Assembly: GCA_037135095.1 (NCBI GenBank)
Contig: JBAXKZ010000003.1
Location: 31,899-95,898, forward strand
Length of the DNA stretch: 64,000 nt
Direction of reading: 5' to 3'
Source of the DNA: CAIMZW01 sp037135095
Lineage (GTDB): Bacteria; Actinomycetota; Actinomycetes; Nanopelagicales; Nanopelagicaceae
Shown here: positions 1 to 7,949 of the stretch, one piece after another
Layout: each line of letters starts with the position of its first letter
Numbering within the stretch: the first letter of the stretch is position 1
The notes under the pieces: model-generated
Told to the model about the DNA's origin: nothing
The model's input: the letters and a program-made list of their open reading frames with translations, nothing else
Databases searched by the model: none
Position numbers and translations under genes: made by a program

Positions 1-430
1 CATACTTATAGAGCTTGGTTACAAATTCAACATATTTTCCATAGCCGCCGGCTTCGTCGGCACCGATGGTCTTTTCAATTTCCGCCTGCATTTTTCCGGT
101 ATCGGCATGGACATCCAGCTGTGACCCATCGTGGTAGAAGGCTCTGTACAAGGGTTGGAGCGGAATAAGTTCTAGCCAATCTTTTAGCTCTTCCCCAACA
201 CAAGCCAAGGCATCGGCGATTAGATCTGGCATCGTTAAAACAGTTGGGCCAGTATCAAAAGCGTAGCCATCTTTAGTTAGCAAGCCATTTCGACCGCCAG
301 GTACGGCTTCGCGTTCAATCACTGTAACGGCGCGTCCTGCACCTGCCAGCCGCAGCGCGGCGCTTAAACCGGCGAGGCCGGCGCCAACGATTACTACATG
401 ATCGGTGGGTCCTTTGACACTACGGGGCAT
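1..430 (-). CDS. crtI: CrtI-type phytoene/carotenoid desaturase, N-terminal part (cut by window edge)
   Basis: Only the first 143 codons lie in the window; the gene runs off the left edge. The protein opens with a Rossmann FAD-binding stretch, VVIVGAGLAGLSAALRLAGAG, at about residues 12-32, followed by a GGRNG loop and FDTGPTVLTMP, both typical of CrtI-family FAD-dependent carotenoid desaturases. These introduce double bases of conjugation into phytoene at the membrane. The ATG at 428-430 sits 11 nt after the crtE stop and has an AAGGAT ribosome site, so it is probably cotranscribed with crtE. A second CrtI paralogue lies at 3013-4512, so one may be the phytoene desaturase and the other a 3,4-desaturase (CrtD-like). 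Which is which cannot be decided from this fragment. Confidence 0.88.
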   Translation of the reverse strand, partial: MPRSVKGPTDHVVIVGAGLAGLSAALRLAGAGRAVTVIEREAVPGGRNGLLTKDGYAFDTGPTVLTMPDLIADALACVGEELKDWLELIPLQPLYRAFYHDGSQLDVHADTGKMQAEIEKTIGADEAGGYGKYVEFVTKLYKY

Positions 431-441
431 TAACTTGATCC

Positions 442-1518
442 TTAAACGGTGCGACGGATTGCGATATCAACCATGGATTTCAAATGTGTTTGAGCAATTG
501 GGGAAATTTCTTGGTGTTCAACAGCAGCTAGCGCTTGTGATGTGAGTGAATCAATCAAAGTCTCTAAATGAGCAAGCGAACCAGTGCCGACGATTATTTC
601 TTGAAGCTGGCTTACACCTTCAGCGCTTAGGTTTGGGTCGCCAAATAACTCGGCAATTTTTGCCTTTTGGCTTTCGTTGGTTCGTTCAAAGGTGGTTGCC
701 ATCAAGACCGTTCGCTTTCCTTCCCGCAGATCATCACCAGCGGGTTTTCCGGTTTCTAGCGGATCCCCAAATACGCCGAGCACATCGTCGCGAAGTTGAA
801 AGGCTTCACCTAGCGGCAGGCCATATTTGGAATATTGCGCCATCAATTTAGTGGCAGTTGCGCTGCCAAGCGTGGCGCCAAAGTGCAACGGCCGTTCAAT
901 GCTGTATTTGCCGGATTTGTATCGAGCCACACGAAGCGAGCGTTCAACACTTTGGCTGGCGAGGGCTTGTTCGTAAACATCCAAATACTGACCCGCCATT
1001 AGTTCGACCCGCATCTCGTCGTACACCGGTAAGGAACGGACCATAACTTCTTGTTCAATGCCGGACTCGTGCAACATCTTGGAGGCCCAAATCAAAGCCA
1101 GATCTCCCATGAGGATGGCGCTAGAAATTCCAAATTGTGCCGCCGAACCTTGAAGACCTTCGGATTGATGCCTGGTTTCAAAGGCACGGTGAATCGAAGG
1201 CGCACCTCTTCGGGTATCTGAAGCATCCATGACATCGTCGTGGATTAGCGCGCAAACATGAACTAGTTCAAGCGCGGAAGCAGCTTTTAATAAGGGAAGG
1301 GTGCCATCAGCACCAGTTCCCAATAAGCCAATATAGGAAAAGAGCGGGCGAATCCGTTTGCCACTATCTAAGAGAAAGCGCTCTAACGCATCTGCGACTG
1401 GATTAAGCTCTGGCCCAATCGCCCGCAAATACTGATTTTCGACTTCGACGAATTGTGCCAAAACGTCATTTATCAAGATTCTTAGATCTGACAGGCTCGA
1501 GGTAGGAGATAATTCCAC
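442..1518 (-). CDS. crtE: Polyprenyl diphosphate synthase (geranylgeranyl diphosphate synthase)
   Basis: This protein of 358 residues condenses isopentenyl diphosphate with allylic diphosphates, probably to C20 geranylgeranyl diphosphate for carotenoids. It has both aspartate-rich motifs of trans-prenyltransferases: DDVMD at residues 94-98 and DDVLGVFGD at about 244-252, plus GKPAGDDLREGKRT at 257-270. Length is normal for the family. The start is a GTG at 1516-1518 with no ribosome site. A TACCGT hexamer lies 6 nt upstream, so the mRNA may be leaderless. It heads a minus-strand unit leading into the crtI fragment, and its start is only 24 bp from the divergent metF start. Chain length is inferred from the carotenoid context; a menaquinone-type synthase is less likely. 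Confidence 0.88.
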   Translation of the reverse strand: MELSPTSSLSDLRILINDVLAQFVEVENQYLRAIGPELNPVADALERFLLDSGKRIRPLFSYIGLLGTGADGTLPLLKAASALELVHVCALIHDDVMDASDTRRGAPSIHRAFETRHQSEGLQGSAAQFGISSAILMGDLALIWASKMLHESGIEQEVMVRSLPVYDEMRVELMAGQYLDVYEQALASQSVERSLRVARYKSGKYSIERPLHFGATLGSATATKLMAQYSKYGLPLGEAFQLRDDVLGVFGDPLETGKPAGDDLREGKRTVLMATTFERTNESQKAKIAELFGDPNLSAEGVSQLQEIIVGTGSLAHLETLIDSLTSQALAAVEHQEISPIAQTHLKSMVDIAIRRTV

Positions 1519-1542
1519 GTAGCAACGGTACCCTGCCTCGCT
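1519..1542. promoter_or_regulatory. Compact divergent crtE/metF promoter region
   Basis: Only 24 bp separate the two divergent start codons. A GGTACC core gives a -10-like TACCCT for metF (1529-1534, 8 nt before ATG) and a -10-like TACCGT for crtE on the other strand (6 nt before GTG). On the minus strand a TTGCCG lies 16 bp upstream of TACCGT, inside metF. Neither gene has a Shine-Dalgarno sequence here. The promoters are inferred by pattern only. Confidence 0.4.
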
Positions 1543-2406
1543 ATGGCGGCAACTTCAATCTCAATCGAGCTCTTTCCGCCTAAAGACACGGCCGGAGAGG
1601 CCAGGCTTTGGGAGGCGATGGCCGAACTCACAGCCCTCGCCCCAGAATACATTTCGGTTACTTATGGCGCCGGTGGAAGTACTCGAGATCGAACGATTCG
1701 GATTACTAAAGAGATCACGGAGCGAACGGGAATTGCAACCGTTGCCCATTTAACATGCGTGGGAAGCAGCGAGAGTGAACTTCGCGAAATCTTGTCTCAG
1801 TATCAGAGCGCTCAAATCAAAAGTATTTTGGCCCTTCGTGGCGATCCCGTTGGCGGCCCTGGTGCGCCGTGGGTATCAACTCCGGGTGGCCTAGATCACG
1901 CCGATCAACTCGTTAAGTTAGCTAAAGATTTTGGTGGCTTTGAAATTGGTGTGGCCGCCTTCCCCGATTCTCACCCAGCTTCTCATGGGAACTTCGCACA
2001 AGATGTCGAAGTACTTCTTCGCAAAGAACAGCTGGGTGCCAGTTTTGCTACCACCCAATTCTTTTTTGAAATTGAACATTGGATCAATTTGGTCGAACGC
2101 TTACGCAAAGCGGGCTCGAGTTTGCCAATAATCGCCGGAATTCTTCCGGTCACAAATGTTAAGCAGTTGAAACGAATGTCCGAACTCAGCGGAACTCCAA
2201 TTCCGTCGGTGCTAGAAGCGCAGTTTGCGCAAATCGCAGATGAGCCGGAAGCGGTGCGCTCGCTGGGTGTTGAAATTGCTACCAAACTCTGCGAGCAGTT
2301 AATCGCGGCCGATGTGCCTGGGTTACATTTTTACACAATGAATACGGCCACTGCCACTCTTGAAATCGCAAGAAATTTGAAATTGGTTGGGCATGGAACG
2401 CACTGA
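1543..2406 (+). CDS. metF: 5,10-methylenetetrahydrofolate reductase
   Basis: This 287-residue flavoprotein reduces methylenetetrahydrofolate to 5-methyltetrahydrofolate for methionine synthesis. The TIM-barrel signature starts at SIELFPPKD (residues 7-15), where the Glu matches the catalytic Glu of the family. It continues with VTYGAGGSTRDRT (39-51) and LALRGDP (96-102), and then the FATTQFFFE strand. Length is typical. It overlaps the next gene by 14 bp, so the two are probably cotranscribed. The start codon has no ribosome site. It is an odd guest inside the carotenoid cluster. Confidence 0.93.
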   Translation: MAATSISIELFPPKDTAGEARLWEAMAELTALAPEYISVTYGAGGSTRDRTIRITKEITERTGIATVAHLTCVGSSESELREILSQYQSAQIKSILALRGDPVGGPGAPWVSTPGGLDHADQLVKLAKDFGGFEIGVAAFPDSHPASHGNFAQDVEVLLRKEQLGASFATTQFFFEIEHWINLVERLRKAGSSLPIIAGILPVTNVKQLKRMSELSGTPIPSVLEAQFAQIADEPEAVRSLGVEIATKLCEQLIAADVPGLHFYTMNTATATLEIARNLKLVGHGTH

Positions 2407-3016
2407 GTTTTATGCCAAGTGGAGCGCACTTCATGGCAATGTTCCAGTCAATGGCGTTGTAAAAGGATGGCTGTTTATCTCTTATGCAATTTCTAAAATC
2501 CTAAGCAAAGCCCGAATTTCACCAAATGTAATAACTCTTGGAGGGTTAGTCTTTGCCATTTTGCTCTGGCGTTTCAACGACAGCTGGTGGGGTCCAATCT
2601 TTCTTGCGCTCTCATTACTTTGTGATGGTTTAGATGGCTCGGTAGCGATCGCTTCAGATAGCGATTCAGTTCGAGGTGCGGTCTTAGATTCGGTCGTAGA
2701 TCGATTGGCTGAAGTTTTCTGGGCGCTAACTTTTTATGCGATCGGTGCCCACCTGGAGATAGTTTTTCTTGCTTGGTTACTCGCCGGAACTCAGGAATAC
2801 GCCCGAGCACGCATGGGCGGTTTAGGAGTTCACGAAACTGGAGTTGTTTCAGTTGCGGAGCGGCCAGTCCGAGCGAGTTTGTTAGCAATCGCGCTCGTTG
2901 CCAGTTTATTGAATCTAAATTTCGTGGAGCCGCTTGCGTTGATCTGGCTCGGAATGCAAGCCTGGAGTTTTATTTCAGTTATGCGTTATGGGTATAACAA
3001 AAGCCGCAATAGCTAA
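2393..3016 (+). CDS. CDP-alcohol phosphatidyltransferase family membrane protein
   Basis: An integral membrane protein of 207 residues (ATG at 2393, inside the end of metF). The family transfers a phosphatidyl or similar group from a CDP-linked donor to an alcohol. The CDP-AP signature DG-x2-A-R-x8-G-x3-D-x3-D is recognisable at residues 81-103: DGSVA, then Ile where Arg is usual, eight residues, G, AVL, D, SVV, D. The four acidic metal ligands are kept. Several hydrophobic segments flank the motif. The substrate cannot be told (phosphatidylglycerophosphate, phosphatidylinositol phosphate or another lipid). It ends convergently with the desaturase gene, with the two stop codons overlapping. 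Confidence 0.75.
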   Translation: MERTEFYAKWSALHGNVPVNGVVKGWLFISYAISKILSKARISPNVITLGGLVFAILLWRFNDSWWGPIFLALSLLCDGLDGSVAIASDSDSVRGAVLDSVVDRLAEVFWALTFYAIGAHLEIVFLAWLLAGTQEYARARMGGLGVHETGVVSVAERPVRASLLAIALVASLLNLNFVEPLALIWLGMQAWSFISVMRYGYNKSRNS

Positions 3017-4512
3017 GCCTTACCGATCGCATCGGCCACAATTTCAGCGCTAATCCCCACCAGTGGCAGGCCGCCACCAGGGTGTGCCGAACCACCAACA
3101 CAATAAAGATTCTTTAGCGGCGAGCGATTGCTTGCGCGCAGGAACGCTGACCTGGCGGAATTGCTAGAGGTTCCATAAATCGAACCACCGGGTGCGCTGA
3201 CGCTATTTTGCAAATCCAGGGGAGTGCGAAACTCCATTACATCTAATCGAGACGAGACTTCAAGCCCTAATAGGTCCAGTTTTGCAATTAACTTTTGGGC
3301 ATAACTGGCAGGATCTTTCGACCAATCCCACCCGCCAACTGGTTCGTGGCGTGGGGCGTTAACCAAAACAAACCAAGCTTGCTTGTTTTCGCCCTTGACC
3401 ATCAGTGGATCATTTGGGGCACAGATATAGATTGTGGGATCAGAAACCGGACGCTTCAAATCAAAAATCTCATTGAACTCCTGATCGTAATCCTTCGGGA
3501 AATAGATATTGTGATGATCCAACTTTGGCGCTGGTGTACTAAGTTTTGAATTGTCTAGCCCAAGGAGCAGCGAGAAACCCGCTAACGATTTCTCCGAGCG
3601 CTTCAATTTCTGACGTTCGCTTTTCGTAGCTTTCAAGTCGTTAGGTAACAATTTGTTGTAGACCAGATCGGCATCGGCATTTGCAACGACTACCTCGGCA
3701 TCGATCTCTTGGCCATCAGCGGTCGCAATTCCCAGCACCTTTGAGCCATCATTTCGAATCCGAGTTACCTCAGAGTTGAGATGGAGCGCCACCCCCAAAG
3801 AGATTAGGCGTTCTTCTAGGGCCGCGCTCAGGGCTCCGATTCCACCTTGGATATGCCAAGCGCCGAAAGAACTTTCGATAAAGGCAATTGTTAATAGAAC
3901 GGCCGGTGCTTTTCTGGGATCTGAACCGGAATAGGTTGCGTATCGATCGACAATTTTACTTAGGTAAGGGTTTTGGGTGTATTTGCCCGTGAGCTTTCGC
4001 AATGAAGTCAGCGGTGCAATTATCTTTAGATCCGATAAGAAGTTCTTGCGCTTGATCAAATTGGGAATTGACTCGAGCTCGGCTTCAACGAATGGGCCAC
4101 GCGCCACATCCCACATCCGCTCGGCTCGCTGCATCAACCGATGCCATTCGTCGGCGGTTTTGGAATCTATTGTTCTTTCGATCTCGTCATAAACTTTATT
4201 TAGCGCCAGGTTTGGGAAGGTCAGAGACTTGCCATCGGCAAAGTGATAGTTGAACGCAGGGTCGACTGGCTCTAGCTTCAGGATATGTTCAATCCGCTTT
4301 CCAGTCTTCAAAAATAGATCGCGATAGATAGCTGGAAGCGTTAGCAACGATGGTCCGGTATCAAAGGCGTAGTCGCCAATCCATTCGGTGCGGCATTTAC
4401 CACCGGTTCGGTCAGAACTTTCGTGAATAGAAACTTCATGTCCAGCTCGAGCCAATCGTGCAGCTGCTGCCATGCCGCCGATTCCGGCACCAATAACAAT
4501 AATTTTGGCCAA
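3013..4512 (-). CDS. CrtI/CrtD-type carotenoid desaturase
   Basis: A FAD-dependent desaturase of about 499 residues, the usual length for CrtI. The FAD motif IVIGAGIGGMAAAARLARAG starts near residue 5. GGKCRT and FDTGPSLLTLP follow. The C-terminal CrtI signature YCVGGSAHPGGGLPLVG lies about 20 residues before the end. The chosen start is a TTG at 4510-4512, one nucleotide after the upstream glycosyltransferase stop; a longer version would run into that gene. With another CrtI at the window edge and a CruF-type hydratase nearby, this one may be a 3,4-desaturase of 1-hydroxycarotenoids, but a phytoene desaturase role is equally possible by sequence alone. Confidence 0.85.
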   Translation of the reverse strand: MAKIIVIGAGIGGMAAAARLARAGHEVSIHESSDRTGGKCRTEWIGDYAFDTGPSLLTLPAIYRDLFLKTGKRIEHILKLEPVDPAFNYHFADGKSLTFPNLALNKVYDEIERTIDSKTADEWHRLMQRAERMWDVARGPFVEAELESIPNLIKRKNFLSDLKIIAPLTSLRKLTGKYTQNPYLSKIVDRYATYSGSDPRKAPAVLLTIAFIESSFGAWHIQGGIGALSAALEERLISLGVALHLNSEVTRIRNDGSKVLGIATADGQEIDAEVVVANADADLVYNKLLPNDLKATKSERQKLKRSEKSLAGFSLLLGLDNSKLSTPAPKLDHHNIYFPKDYDQEFNEIFDLKRPVSDPTIYICAPNDPLMVKGENKQAWFVLVNAPRHEPVGGWDWSKDPASYAQKLIAKLDLLGLEVSSRLDVMEFRTPLDLQNSVSAPGGSIYGTSSNSARSAFLRASNRSPLKNLYCVGGSAHPGGGLPLVGISAEIVADAIGKA

Positions 4513-4513
4513 G

Positions 4514-5593
4514 TTAGCCCACCTTGCGATCGCGCCAAGTAAGTTCACCGCGCGATTTTCTAATCCACGACAGTGATATTAAATAGAAGAGAACCAAAAT
4601 CGATATCGGATGCAGGAAGGCAATCGAAGTTGAACCTTTAGTCCGCAACGCGGCAACTATTCGAGAGAACCAAATTGCAAAGTAGGCGATCCATCCAATA
4701 GGAGATCCCATTATCGCCAAAGTAATTGGAACGATGCCAGTCCAAAATAGCAGCGTCAAAGCCAATATGGTTCCTGGGACGCCGCCGAAAGCGGACCACA
4801 GTGATTTGGTATATCCCGAAATCAAACTTTTGTTATCGGTATACATCCGGCAAGCGGCAACTGCAGAGCCTTCTGCTACGCCACCTTTAAATCCCGCTGA
4901 GACCAGCGCACGGGCAAGTTCTAAATCGTCGAGAATCGCAGTTGGAATTGCACCGTGACCACCAATAGTTTCGTATGCCGTTCTGGTGACTATAAAGAAC
5001 TGACCGTTTGCAATTGTTGTTGAACGTTGCGGGAACCGTTCTACTAGTCGCAACGGAACGCTGGCGAGCCATGACCACTGGAGTAAAGGTTGGATTAAGT
5101 TTTCTAGAAAACTACCGGCCGACTCGCGCGGATAAGGCGAGAGGAATTCCCAATTCCAGCGCTTCATATTTGCGATCGCCGCGGCTACTGCGCTCTTATC
5201 CAGTCTGACATCGGCATCTAGAAATACTATGTAATCACCAGTGGTGGCACTAGCAAGCTGATTGCAGGCGTAAGGCTTGCCCAGCCATCCTGGTGGCAAT
5301 TGCTGGCCAGTGAGAGTTGTGAATTCTGATAGCTCGGATTCCATATTCAATAAGGTTCTTGTGTCGTCGGTTGAGTTATCGTCTAAGACCGCCAGACTTA
5401 ATCTGGAAATATGGGTTTGAGACTTTGCCGTTTTAATTACAGCTTGGAGATTAGCGCTTTCATTTCGCATCGGGATCAAGATATCTACTGAATCTTCGAT
5501 CACGGTTGCATCCATCGGTTTTACGACTCGCATGGTCAAGGCATTTACTGTGGTGAGAGCGAGCGCAAAAAGTCCTAAAGCCAAGGAGAGCAT
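4514..5593 (-). CDS. Family 2 glycosyltransferase, probably carotenoid-modifying (CrtQ-like)
   Basis: A 359-residue membrane-bound GT-A glycosyltransferase. The N-terminal hydrophobic segment is followed by VDILIPMRNESANL, DDNSTDDT (nucleotide binding), FLDADVRL (the DxD-type metal site) and TAILDDLELARAL (the ED-type catalytic region). Several C-terminal hydrophobic segments end the protein. This architecture matches GT2 enzymes of carotenoid clusters such as the staphyloxanthin CrtQ type and hopanoid-type transferases. It is packed 3 bp after the CruF-like gene and 1 bp before the desaturase gene, so one transcript is likely. The probable role is to add a sugar to a hydroxylated carotenoid; the acceptor is inferred from neighbours only. 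Confidence 0.8.
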   Translation of the reverse strand: MLSLALGLFALALTTVNALTMRVVKPMDATVIEDSVDILIPMRNESANLQAVIKTAKSQTHISRLSLAVLDDNSTDDTRTLLNMESELSEFTTLTGQQLPPGWLGKPYACNQLASATTGDYIVFLDADVRLDKSAVAAAIANMKRWNWEFLSPYPRESAGSFLENLIQPLLQWSWLASVPLRLVERFPQRSTTIANGQFFIVTRTAYETIGGHGAIPTAILDDLELARALVSAGFKGGVAEGSAVAACRMYTDNKSLISGYTKSLWSAFGGVPGTILALTLLFWTGIVPITLAIMGSPIGWIAYFAIWFSRIVAALRTKGSTSIAFLHPISILVLFYLISLSWIRKSRGELTWRDRKVG

Positions 5594-5596
5594 TAG

Positions 5597-6412
5597 TTAT
5601 AAATCGTCAGGACGGCCGAAGCGACTATTAAATAGGTAAGCCACCAGAAATAGCCCATAAACAATGCCGCCCACGAGAGCGACGCCTGGACGATGGAAGA
5701 AGAACAAGTTCCCTACAACACCTGCAAACCAAGTCCAACCCAAAAAGATTTCTGCAGCCAAGAAATTTGCGCCGCGCTTGCGACGTTCTTTTGGAAGTGC
5801 CACGTGAAGAATCGCCATCAGCCCCATTCCGGCGAATAACCAACCAGCGGTATTGGAGAGCGGAATGTTAGGTTGAAATGGAACATTGGGTCCGACTACT
5901 TTCCAAGTCCAACGATGAGCAGAAACCATTTGCGGATCTAAAAATATATCCCAAGCCATCAGCCCAAAGCCGCCAACTAAAAAGACCCAATGATGAGTGA
6001 TCTTTCTTGCTGCCATCAAGATTGGATGCGAAAGCATTAGCCAAGCAAACGGAACTACCAATGGCACGTTATAAATTTGAATTCCTAGAGTGTGGCTGTA
6101 TGTGTAATGACCGAAGGGCCAACCGCTACGACTTCCAAGTTCTTCGATTCCGAGCGCGATAGCAAAAGTTAGAAACAGGTAACTAGAAACATAGCGAAGG
6201 CCGTATGAAAACCAAGCATGCAAGAGCATTGCGGTAGCACCGAGATAAACCGTAGTCAGCGTGATAATTCGTAAGAGGTCGCCATGAACTAGTGGGTAGG
6301 CAATTTGTGAGAGCAGAGCGGCTGCAAGAACGCCATAAAGCAGGATCGATCTTCGACGTGAAATGCCACGGCGTCGATCTCCTCGGGGACGAAATTGGCG
6401 GATGGACACCAC
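5597..6412 (-). CDS. cruF: CruF-type carotenoid 1,2-hydratase (carotenoid biosynthesis protein family)
   Basis: A polytopic membrane protein of 271 residues with about seven hydrophobic segments after a basic N-terminus. It shows the features of the CruF/bisanhydrobacterioruberin hydratase family: EELGSRSGWPFGHYTY, VPLVVPFAWLML, AWDIFLDPQM and NTAGWLFAGM. Family members add water to the C1,2 double bond of psi end groups and so create a tertiary hydroxyl that can be glycosylated. It starts at GTG 6410-6412 (a second GTG follows directly), 14 bp after the CrtA-like stop, and is followed closely by a glycosyltransferase. The hydratase and transferase together suggest a glycosylated acyclic or half-cyclic carotenoid. 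Confidence 0.82.
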   Translation of the reverse strand: MVSIRQFRPRGDRRRGISRRRSILLYGVLAAALLSQIAYPLVHGDLLRIITLTTVYLGATAMLLHAWFSYGLRYVSSYLFLTFAIALGIEELGSRSGWPFGHYTYSHTLGIQIYNVPLVVPFAWLMLSHPILMAARKITHHWVFLVGGFGLMAWDIFLDPQMVSAHRWTWKVVGPNVPFQPNIPLSNTAGWLFAGMGLMAILHVALPKERRKRGANFLAAEIFLGWTWFAGVVGNLFFFHRPGVALVGGIVYGLFLVAYLFNSRFGRPDDL

Positions 6413-6426
6413 CCAATTCTGCCGTA

Positions 6427-7107
6427 CTAATTTGCTTTTAGTTCACCGCGTTGCTCTTTAACGGCAAATCGAGCGAAGAGTTCTTCGGAATACCACTCAT
6501 TGGTTTTTGTTGCTCTAATTGCGCCCTTATGGGCAATATCGGAATAGGCGAAATCTTTGAGATCCGCAGCGCTATTCCAGATTGAAAAGGTGCCTTGGAG
6601 CCCAATCGGTGCCTCACCGATGCCGATTGCGACCTGCAGCCCAGTTGCGCCCTTGAGGCTCTTGGTTACAGGTGGAACTGCGCGCCAGAAGATTAGATTC
6701 TTGCGAATGACGATCTTGGCCCTGGTTATGGCTGCGACCGGACCGACCCATTCCAATTCATTTTTAATCTCAAACGGTTCGACCCCGGCCCACTGTCCAT
6801 GGCTTGCGATCGGGATCAGCAAAGTTCGAAACTCAGATTTTGCAATCGTGCGCCATCGATTTATTAGTGGGGAATTATCGAAACTGTTTATGCGCTCTTC
6901 GGGCAGACATACCAGCAACCCCCAGCGAAGCGGGTCAGCATCTTTCGGAGTAAAGCTTTTCCCTTTTCCCGTTCCCAAAAGTTTAAAAAAGGAAATCTTT
7001 GATTCTTTCTTTAGCCGACCCAATTTAAAACGATCCAGCGCCATGTGTCCGAAAGCCAATGGAACCGAGCTTGGCCCGACATCCCAAAAATAGAGCGCAA
7101 CAATCAC
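6427..7107 (-). CDS. CrtA-like carotenoid (spheroidene) monooxygenase
   Basis: About 226 residues. The signatures match spheroidene monooxygenase-like proteins: LGTGKGKSFTPKDADPLRWG near residue 50, ARAKIV-type ITRAKIVIRKNLIFWRAVP, GLQVAIGIGEAPIGLQGTFS, and a C-terminal WYSEELFARFAV. CrtA oxygenases introduce keto groups at C2 of acyclic carotenoids. The start is a GTG at 7105-7107 that overlaps the hydrolase stop as GTGA, a typical translational-coupling join; upstream codons in this frame belong to the hydrolase. CrtA-like proteins outside phototrophs have varied or untested substrates, so the exact reaction is inferred. Confidence 0.78.
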   Translation of the reverse strand: MIVALYFWDVGPSSVPLAFGHMALDRFKLGRLKKESKISFFKLLGTGKGKSFTPKDADPLRWGLLVCLPEERINSFDNSPLINRWRTIAKSEFRTLLIPIASHGQWAGVEPFEIKNELEWVGPVAAITRAKIVIRKNLIFWRAVPPVTKSLKGATGLQVAIGIGEAPIGLQGTFSIWNSAADLKDFAYSDIAHKGAIRATKTNEWYSEELFARFAVKEQRGELKAN

Positions 7108-7892
7108 ACCGATGCACCAGCGGTTCGTAATATTTCGGCCGTTACCTCCTGGGGGTGATCCCACATCGGCGCGTGACCACTTTCGGGCAAGATGATCCAC
7201 TTGGAATGTGCCGGCGCAAGAATCCGTTCCTGACAAGTCCTGGCAGGGAGAGTGTTATCGCTGTCGCCAAAAATTATGGTCACGGGAATTGATGTTGCCA
7301 CTTGTTTATCGAAACGCTTCTTCAGCAAGCCGTCCCAAGCCGGAAAATATCCCAACGAACTTCCCATGGCTAAAGTCGCATCGACGACGGTCTCGTGACT
7401 TAACTCCTGCCAACGCGGACTAACCAAAGCGAAACCAATCTTCTTTGCCCAAGTGAAACGAAGCAAGTTCGGCGCGACTTGTCGTAACCCGCTAGCCATA
7501 TATTTTGAAGCCGATGCCGTTGGCAACCTAGTCCAAAACGGCGTCAACCAAAGTCCGGCGGGGGCGAGACCCGTAACAGATAAAACTTCATCGGGATTTG
7601 CAGCTGCCATTTCGAGCGCCACCCAACCCCCTAAAGAATTTCCGGCCAAGTGGAATTTGTGAATTCCTAAATCATGGAGGTTTTTAAAAACCAGAATTGC
7701 GAGAGCTGGCGGGTCCATATGTTGCCCAGGGTCGAACGGGCTTTGGCCGTGGCCGGGAAGGTCGATCAAAGTGACGCGAAAACTTTTGCTTAATTCTGGA
7801 GCTATCAATTTCCAGGCGGTGCTAGCGGAGCCCATTCCGTGAATGAGAACCAAGTCTTCACCTTCGCCAAAGGTTTGCGACCACAGTTTCAT
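7104..7892 (-). CDS. Alpha/beta-fold hydrolase
   Basis: A 262-residue alpha/beta hydrolase. The oxyanion HGMGS motif lies at 18-22, and the nucleophile elbow GNSLGG places the catalytic Ser at 86. A candidate acid lies in FGDSDNTLP near residue 210, and the catalytic His in ESGHAPMW at about 240. The start ATG has a GTGGAG ribosome site and a TATTCT -10-like hexamer about 21 nt upstream. It overlaps the CrtA-like gene by GTGA, so it probably leads the minus-strand carotenoid unit. It could be an esterase acting on acylated pigments, but general hydrolases of this type have many substrates and I cannot name one. Confidence 0.8.
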   Translation of the reverse strand: MKLWSQTFGEGEDLVLIHGMGSASTAWKLIAPELSKSFRVTLIDLPGHGQSPFDPGQHMDPPALAILVFKNLHDLGIHKFHLAGNSLGGWVALEMAAANPDEVLSVTGLAPAGLWLTPFWTRLPTASASKYMASGLRQVAPNLLRFTWAKKIGFALVSPRWQELSHETVVDATLAMGSSLGYFPAWDGLLKKRFDKQVATSIPVTIIFGDSDNTLPARTCQERILAPAHSKWIILPESGHAPMWDHPQEVTAEILRTAGASV

Positions 7893-7949
7893 TTTTGCTC
7901 CACTTTCAGAATAGTTCCGTGTAGGTTCAGATAATACGCGGAAGGTGGA

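Noticed and set aside
7108..7236. Longer CrtA-like protein starting at 7236
   Set aside because: The extra codons are inside the hydrolase gene in another frame, and a GTG overlapping the hydrolase stop gives the normal family N-terminus.
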